NCBI GenBank assembly: GCA_010015675.1
Contig: ML976983.1
Location: 304,015-368,014 of the forward strand
DNA from: Byssothecium circinans
Taxonomy: Eukaryota > Ascomycota > Dothideomycetes > Pleosporales > Massarinaceae
Length of the DNA: 64,000 nucleotides
Direction of reading: 5' to 3'
This document shows positions 58,371 to 64,000 of this stretch, piece after piece; position 1 is the first letter of the stretch, and every line of letters begins with the position of its first letter. The notes under the pieces were generated by a model. The model searched no databases. It was given only the letters and a program-made list of their open reading frames with translations, and was not told the DNA's origin. The translations under genes were made by a program, and so were the position numbers.

Positions 58371-58747
58371 AGCGCGCTTAGTAGTGCTTTACGTTAGTGC
58401 TTTACAATACTAGTATATTTTATAATATCTTAGTATTACTACTTACCTTACTTTACTTACCTTAACCTTTACCCTAATACTAGCACACCTCTAGTTACTG
58501 CAGCCGTGGCGACAGGCGGTAGGGGTCACTCTGGCTCAAGAACCCTTCCGTCTTTCCACATCTTCTGCAACACAAACTTCCTACACTCGTACCAGACGAT
58601 GCTCTCCAATCTGGCTCTTTAATCTGATCGATTCACTCGCACAAAGGTAGAAGGAGATAACATACTGGAATTTCCTCATCCTGCTGCCAAACCCTAGCCA
58701 TCATCAATTATATCGTTTAAGAAACATTAGGCTAAAAACGAAGATCC

Positions 58748-60797
58748 TCACCAAAGCTTTCCAGCAATGCAGTCAATGGAGACGCACTTTGCTTTCACCT
58801 TCCCAACCCCTACCCTTTCATACCCCCCGCCTCCAGCTTTCTCTCGAACAATAAGTATGTGGTAAGTCTTCTCAAGGCCTTTCTTCTCGTCGTCACTGTC
58901 AATGCTAACAACAACGCAACTGCAATGTTCGAGCTGGATCTGATCTGCCACATCAAACCATAAAGAGCCTACTTTACCTGTCTCATCGACAATAGCATAT
59001 CCTCCTCCTTCCTGCCCCATCCGAAAATTTCCATTAAGCTGCCTTAGTTTGACGTTCAGAGCTTGTCCATCGTTGGCGAAATCAAGATCCTTGAACCGTG
59101 GGACTTTCAAATCCCGCATCGCACCCGAGATGAAATCAATACCTCCGGAGTATGCCATCCAAGACCATGATGGCACAGCTCGACCCTGGTTGGGAATCGG
59201 GGCTGTCTTGTTTTCATGAGTCCGCTTCCGCAAGAGAAGTGAGCCAAGAAAACAACGAAATATACCGTATCTCACTTTAGTCTGTAGCGCCTGTGCCATA
59301 CGCTCTAGCAGGCTGTAAATCGCAATATTCCTGTCGGTCTCAAAGGTAAGCCCAGATGTTGCATACTTTTTGAACAGGAATTGGACGAAATCGACGGTGC
59401 GAAAAAACCCGGACTTATTGAGTCTACTCGGAAAGTGGGGATCGAGGATGAAATGTTGCTTCCCATATGGCCTGGAGCAAGATGAGCCTTCGAACCAGGC
59501 ATGATGTTCCATCATGCAGACTTACGGTTCAAGTTTCGTACGCTGCTCACATAGCACCCCGTCTCCACACTCGCAGTATGTGTGCCGTAGTAAAATGGAT
59601 AATTCGACGAGATAGCACCCGTTCTTGTAACACCCAAGCCCTCTTCATTAGAGCCCCCTCGTCCACGTCTTCGTTGAAGTCACATGTGCAAGTCAGTGTG
59701 CTTGGAGTGCCTCGCACTCTTACATCCGGGGGATCCGATAGTGGCTTTAGGAAACCATCTCCCCAGCCATGTGCCGAATCTACGGCAATGGTACAGTAGG
59801 CGCAGGCGAAGACATCTGCCATGGTCTTAGCCTCGCTGTCCCAGTCGCCGCCGGGTCCCTGTATGATACAGAGGGCATCGATCCAGAGGTACTGTTTATG
59901 AAGCGCTCGAGTTACCAGAACTGCGTCTTGAAATGTCTTCGGTATCTCATCGAAGCTAAAGCCCCGCTTTCGAGCTTCGTAGTTTTCGCTGGTAGTGCAG
60001 AACTGCTTCTTGTCTTGATCGGTGAGGGGACCCCAGCAGTGCGAGAGTACTAGGTAGTCTCCCCCCTGAAGCCGTTCTTTGACGAGGGTCAAGTTGTTGG
60101 GGTCACCAACGAAGATAACCCTCGTCGGCCAAAAAGTGCTTCTTTTCTGGTCGCCGATGGCAGTCGTCACGGTTTTTGTCGCAGCCCTGAAGCCACTGGG
60201 ACAGCAAAGGGAAGCTTGGAGGGCTGGCTGTTGGGTCAGACGAGACAGTATTTAGCAGTTCGCTCCGAAACTCCGTGGAGAATTGGTCATCGTAAGGCGT
60301 CCACGGTGTCCGCCGCCAATCCGAATAATTCCGCTATCCCACCACGTATACTGTCAGTAGTCATCACTATCTCATCCATCTCAACGGTATCCACTTACCC
60401 GCGGCCAATCATCTTCAAACGACCGCTCCGATTTATCCTCTTCTAACGATCCCAGTTCATATCCATTCTGCGGCCGCGGCCATGATTGATTCCGTGCTTT
60501 CAGATGGTCCGACCGCAACTTAAACTGTCGCGACGATGATTGCCACCGATATTCCCGATTCCACTCATCTTTCCCCAGTCTCAACAACGGTCCTTCCCGA
60601 AATTTCCAAAACGATCCCCAATCCAATTCATTTCCTTTTCCATCCTGATACGAAGTTCCCCAAGATTCATACTCATCCTCAAAACTAGCATGAATGCGAT
60701 CAGATCCTTGGGCACCATCGTGATAACGCCTCAGCTGCCTGCGCAGCCATCGCAGTGGCAGAACAATAGTCCGAAAGGAGTCCCGTATAGATTTCAT
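58748..60797 (-). pseudogene. HET-domain (heterokaryon incompatibility) gene with two frame breaks
   Basis: Exons: 60399-60797 (from MKSIRDSFRT), 59526-60333 and 58748-59471. Introns of 65 nt (GTAAGT, GATAG) and 54 nt (GTAAGT, CTCCAG) keep phase locally. HET motifs are clear: YLVLSHCWG, then YLWIDALCIIQ, AYCTIAVDSAHGW and KRAWVLQERVLSRRIIHFT; the end has PSWSWMAYSGGIDF. Exon 2 is broken twice, each time by one extra base. Near 60140-60148, in an AG-rich run, CHRRPEK must change frame to reach STFWPTRVIFVGD. Near 59577-59590, HFTT must change frame to reach TYCECGDGVLCEQ. No intron fits either place. HET proteins trigger cell death on meeting a nonself partner. An intact allele in other strains would be expected. 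Confidence 0.8.
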
Positions 60798-61639
60798 TTC
60801 TTTTTCACGGCCTAGAGAGAACTTCTCGACGCAAGGATGCGAGGTTGAAGATTGGGTTCCTGCCAAACGTCGGCGGCTCAGATGATAGGAAACCGGGCGG
60901 AGTTTGGTGATCTGGGGTTGGGGGGTACTCGCGGAGCGTAGTGGATACGCTGAAAGTGGAATCACGTGGAAATTGTCTCCCTAGTGAACCAATAAGGCCT
61001 TACACATTAATCTAGCCAGTGGCATGCAACGAATTAGAGCGTGGGTGGCAAAAAGAATAAACTTGACAGCAGTGGAGCGAAAGGGAAAGAACCATTAAAT
61101 ATACTTTACAAAAGAAGAAAAATTACTGCCCGTGGCGTAGGCAGGTCTAGAAGCCCATCCGCCGGTACCAACGCCATAACCATGACTGCCCAATATCCGC
61201 CTATCCTCCAACCTGCGAGGGAAGCTCAACCACCACCATGCTCTCAGTAAGCCCTAGCCAAAGCCTCTCGATTGTCATCCACCTCCCAGATGCCAACAGG
61301 ATGGTCATGGTATCCATTTTGGAAGGTAGAGATAGCATTGGATAGCACGTTAAAAGACTTCTAAGAGATTATGGCATGCGTAGATGATCATTCTCGGCAT
61401 ATGAGCGATTGAAAGGTTGTATTTGTACTCTGAATCCCGCTCAAGCAACACGTTACCTGTACATATGTCTGTAAATACACACAGCGAACCAAAGCCTCTT
61501 GATAAAACCTAGTTCCGATTGTAGTCATTTGAATAGCTGTACTGTCATACAAGACTCTGATACTCTGATACTGTTGTCAGCTTACTATAAGTTATACAAA
61601 ATGAGTGTTAACCACTACGTACCGGACCACAGTCAGCTT
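60798..61639. other. Intergenic, no supported gene
   Basis: 842 nt between the HET gene start and the stop of the next BTB gene. Only short frames without resemblance. Confidence 0.5.
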
Positions 61640-62445
61640 TCATTTGCTATTCCATGTGCATTCCCGCCTCTCAACCTCAGATTGATGGCGATGGTAGTCA
61701 CATGGATCAACATTTGCCTCACCAAGAGCCCCGTATCGCTTTACAAATAAAACAAGGCATTTGGTCAGGAAAACACGTGGTAGCTTCTCTGTCGTTTCAT
61801 CAATTTCATCCTCCCAATCCTCTGGGTCCCAATGCTCGACGTGGCACTTGACGAAGAAGTCTAGTACAGGTTCCGTCTCTGGGAGGTTCTCGAAAGCGTG
61901 GGCGACTACTTCAGGATAAGGCCAACTCTTGGCTCCAGCTGGCGACGCAATCTCTCGATTCAGGGACGTGTACAATTGCGAGATGATGTAACGTCCTGCC
62001 AATATGTATAGTTTTAACCGCAATAGCTCCTGAGTGATGATATGTTCGTCTAGTTCCATGTCTGGTATTGTGTCCCCGGCTACCTTGAACCAAAGTTCTC
62101 GGGCCTCCGGCAAGCGTTATGTATACACTCAATGAAAATATTGAATACAGCTGGCTCAACGTCTTCGAGAGTGACTGTTTGGTCCCCTGCTTCTTTCCGG
62201 GAGCGTTGGAGTGCTCCCATGAAGAACTCTGAGTAGTGGGTCAGGAAAGCTTTGTGGACAGTGTATGTGGTATCTTGAGTATGTGGTGCGCGTCCAACTT
62301 TGACAGTGACGTTCTCGATGCGATTCAATCGAGCGATTATGCTGTAAATAACGTTAGAAGGCTTTCCGTGGAAAACATTGAAAACAACTTACTTATGTAA
62401 TGGAGGGTGTGGCTGAATGTTCGCTGCGGCGGCGGCGGAGGCCAT
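61640..62445 (-). pseudogene. BTB/POZ-domain gene, second copy, one-base frameshift
   Basis: Exon 1 is 62393-62445 (MASAAAAANIQPHPPLHK). After a 51-nt intron (GTAAGT, ATTTACAG) exon 2 runs from 62341 to 61640. The BTB fold is readable: VTVKVGRAPHTQDTTYTVHKAFLTHYSEFFMGAL and VEPAVFNIFIE. Near 62117 a base is missing: the frame reads ECIHN-ACRRPEN, whereas the family sequence RLPEARELWFKVAGDTIPD continues in another frame to the stop. The two exons total 755 nt, not a multiple of three, agreeing with a one-base loss. The back half has VVAHAFENLPETEPVLDFFVKCHVEHW and ends CDYHRHQSEVERREC, the shared CxxHxH motif. All else is intact, so the lesion looks young, or it could be an assembly error. 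Confidence 0.75.
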
Positions 62446-62805
62446 GGTGCTAATGTGGTGGGCTTGATGGACAGTAGCGAGATGTTGGTAGCGGGAGAAT
62501 GGGCGCCGACGTCGAAGGTATTTAAGTGAGTAGGTCCGAAGTAAATGCTGAGGAAACGAGGTTACGTTGTTGAGGTAGGGGGTGGTGCGAAATTTAAGGC
62601 GGGAGGCGGGAAGAAGGTACAAACGCCCAAATCGTGGAAGCTAGAAGCACGGAGTTGTGCCGCCACAATGTAAATGAGTCTGCGTTAACTGAGGAATAGA
62701 AGAGGCCACAGCAGGGAAATCTTGAAATTAAGGGAAACCTAATGCGAAGTTGAAGTCTATTAGAAATGTATTTCCAATAGAGAAATCCTACTGAAGTGGA
62801 CACCA
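62446..62805. other. Intergenic, no gene seen
   Basis: 360 nt: promoter of the second BTB gene and 3' flank of the unknown gene. No feature is recognised. Confidence 0.5.
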
Positions 62806-63374
62806 TCACGACTCTAGACCGGCGCTTCCGAGACGCTTGTAAACTTGGATATCCTTGATGCAAACGAGAAAGAGGACAGGTTTAGAGAGTAGGAAGCTAT
62901 CATTTCCAAATTGCAAGTTAGGGACCTCGATGGAGGTAGCCGCCTCGCTCATGTGCCAATGTGCCATTTCCGAGATTTTGTGGAATTGATTCTCGCCAGG
63001 AAGGAGAGGGGGGATGAGAAGACCCGCATATATCCATAGAGGCGGATTTTCGGGTGAAGTAATTGCTCCTCTTATTAGTAAATGGGTTATTGTGTAACAA
63101 TCTGACAGACTTCCTCTTTCCACAAACCACTCGTTGCGCACGCCTTTTTCGAATTCTGACGCTGAAGCCAGTGCTTTTGGATTTCGGTGCTGACCTCCAA
63201 TCGTAGATCATCCAAGTGATGACTTTTTCGAAAGTGAGTCCCCGGTGTAAGTAGGTGGAAAACTTGGTCAATCTTTCGTTCAGTTCGGGGTCGGTGAGGT
63301 GTATCGAGATTGTGGGTGGGTCTATATTTCTTAGTGAACGCCTGATGGAGCCATCAAGTTAACCTACGCTGCAT
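62806..63374 (-). pseudogene. Unrecognised gene with a homopolymer frameshift
   Basis: Protein-like sequence runs from about 63321 to 62806: SIHLTDPELNERLTKFSTYL, FEKVITWMIYDWRSAPKSKS, then RNEWFVERGSLSDCYTITHL, and finally VLFLVCIKDIQVYKRLGS. Between VRIRK and GVRNEWF the frame must move by one extra A in the AAAAA run near 63147-63151. Upstream, a 46-nt intron (63322-63367; GTAGGT donor, CACTAAG branch, ATATAG) would join a tiny first exon starting ATGCAGC at 63374, only two bases beyond the stop of the neighbouring BTB gene. No family is recognised and the first exon is weakly supported. The call as broken gene rests on the strong coding look of both halves. Confidence 0.45.
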
Positions 63375-63375
63375 T

Positions 63376-64000
63376 TTAATCATTGTTGTTCTTGCACGCA
63401 TCGTGTTCTTCTTCCGATTTGTGATTATGATAATCACACGCCTTCAAGGAGGATCCGTCTCGATAGATGTCGTGATACTTGGGCAGCTTCAAGAAGCATT
63501 CGACCACGAACTCCTTTGGTAGGCTACTCCAGTAGTCCCGAGATTCACAAGCCGGGTCGTAGAATGCGCATGCACTGTCCACAAGGAACTTGTAGACAGA
63601 GTCGCTTGAAGGAAGATTGTCGGCGGCGAATTGAGTAACTTCCTCGTACTGCTCCACGTCGGCTTCTCTCTGGGACGTGATTTGAAGGCCGAGCTGTGCC
63701 CGAAATTCGGGGACGAGCAATCGATCAGCATAACAGTATGTCTCCATCCTCAGCAAATCCATTGATTGAGGCAACAAATCTGAGTAGTCGAAGCCATCAT
63801 CGTCACCACCATTATCCTCCTCCCCATCGTCAACCTCCCCCCCTGCATCCCACTCATCGGTAAAATCCGGCGGATACTGTACCGTGTCCACCTTGAATTC
63901 AGGGTTATGCGATTTGTGCGCTTCGCTAGCATCAAACCACTCATATCGGTTCCTAGGCAGCTGCTGAGTGTATAACCAATTCACAAACACGTTGAAGACC
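63376..64000 (-). CDS. BTB/POZ-domain protein, third copy, 5' end outside the window
   Basis: The frame is open from the right window edge to the stop at 63376-63378, so the N-terminal half of the BTB fold is not visible. What is seen begins in the middle of the domain (VFNVFVNWLYTQQLP). It continues with an acidic insertion (about 63770-63860, GGEVDDGEEDNGGDDDGFDYSD split at several runs), absent from the other copies. The helical back part follows (QFAADNLPSSDSVYKFLVDSACAFYD; LPKEFVVECFLKLPKYHDI) and it ends ACDYHNHKSEEEHDAC, the shared CxxHxH plus C motif. No lesion is present in the visible part. It stands head to tail with the unknown gene on the same strand. Confidence 0.75.
   Translation of the reverse strand, partial: VFNVFVNWLYTQQLPRNRYEWFDASEAHKSHNPEFKVDTVQYPPDFTDEWDAGGEVDDGEEDNGGDDDGFDYSDLLPQSMDLLRMETYCYADRLLVPEFRAQLGLQITSQREADVEQYEEVTQFAADNLPSSDSVYKFLVDSACAFYDPACESRDYWSSLPKEFVVECFLKLPKYHDIYRDGSSLKACDYHNHKSEEEHDACKNNND

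Noticed and set aside
58380..58500. AT-rich stretch with two copies of ttagtgctttac as a possible repeat array
   Set aside because: Only two imperfect copies and simple-sequence composition; not enough for a repeat call beyond low complexity.

Overview
This 64 kb window is nuclear DNA of a filamentous ascomycete (Pezizomycotina). The evidence is compact genes with 46-180 nt spliceosomal introns carrying CTAAC/CTGAC branch points, an intron-bearing tRNA-Cys, and fungal families: CAP10/GT90, fungal STAND NACHT with a Helo-like N-terminus, HET domain, BTB expansions, GH114, a yapsin-like protease and AIM19. The BTB expansion and gene content would suit a Dothideomycete, but that rank is inference.

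Layout. 1-4.6 kb: a damaged GT90 gene, a two-helix membrane protein and an aquaporin. 6.1-9.0 kb: a NACHT gene with two reading-frame breaks, followed by 2.1 kb without genes. 11.2-24 kb: a metabolic stretch with GH114, an unknown protein, a Tda10/GLYK-type glycerate kinase divergent from a tartrate/D-malate dehydrogenase, a truncated FAD oxidoreductase pseudogene, an SDR and a ten-exon sugar transporter. 25-54 kb: mostly conserved core genes (ERG19/MVD1, a secreted BNR-like protein, holocytochrome c synthase, a cupin, SEC23, a BTB protein, FMT1, CCZ1, tRNA-Cys, a GPI-type aspartic protease, RHO1, UFD2, an AIM19-like protein, a J-protein). COA1 follows at 55 kb. 56.5-64 kb: an accessory end with one intact BTB gene, a BTB remnant, a tRNA-derived element, a frame-broken HET gene, a frame-broken BTB gene, a frame-broken unknown gene and a BTB gene cut by the window edge.

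Main patterns. (1) Reading-frame lesions are concentrated in accessory genes (GT90, NACHT, FAD oxidoreductase, HET, BTB, one unknown), while none were found in about 20 kb of core coding sequence; this looks like biological decay rather than base-calling error. (2) The sugar transporter carries a 7-nt micro-exon and a GC-AG intron. (3) The divergent tartrate dehydrogenase/glycerate kinase pair could form a two-step route from tartrate to a phosphoglycerate. (4) A 128-bp MITE with 19-bp inverted repeats and TA duplications, and a pair of identical 16-bp palindromes around the tRNA-Cys gene, are the clearest non-coding structures.

All exon joins were made by eye from splice signals, reading phase and family resemblance. 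No alignment or database search was run.
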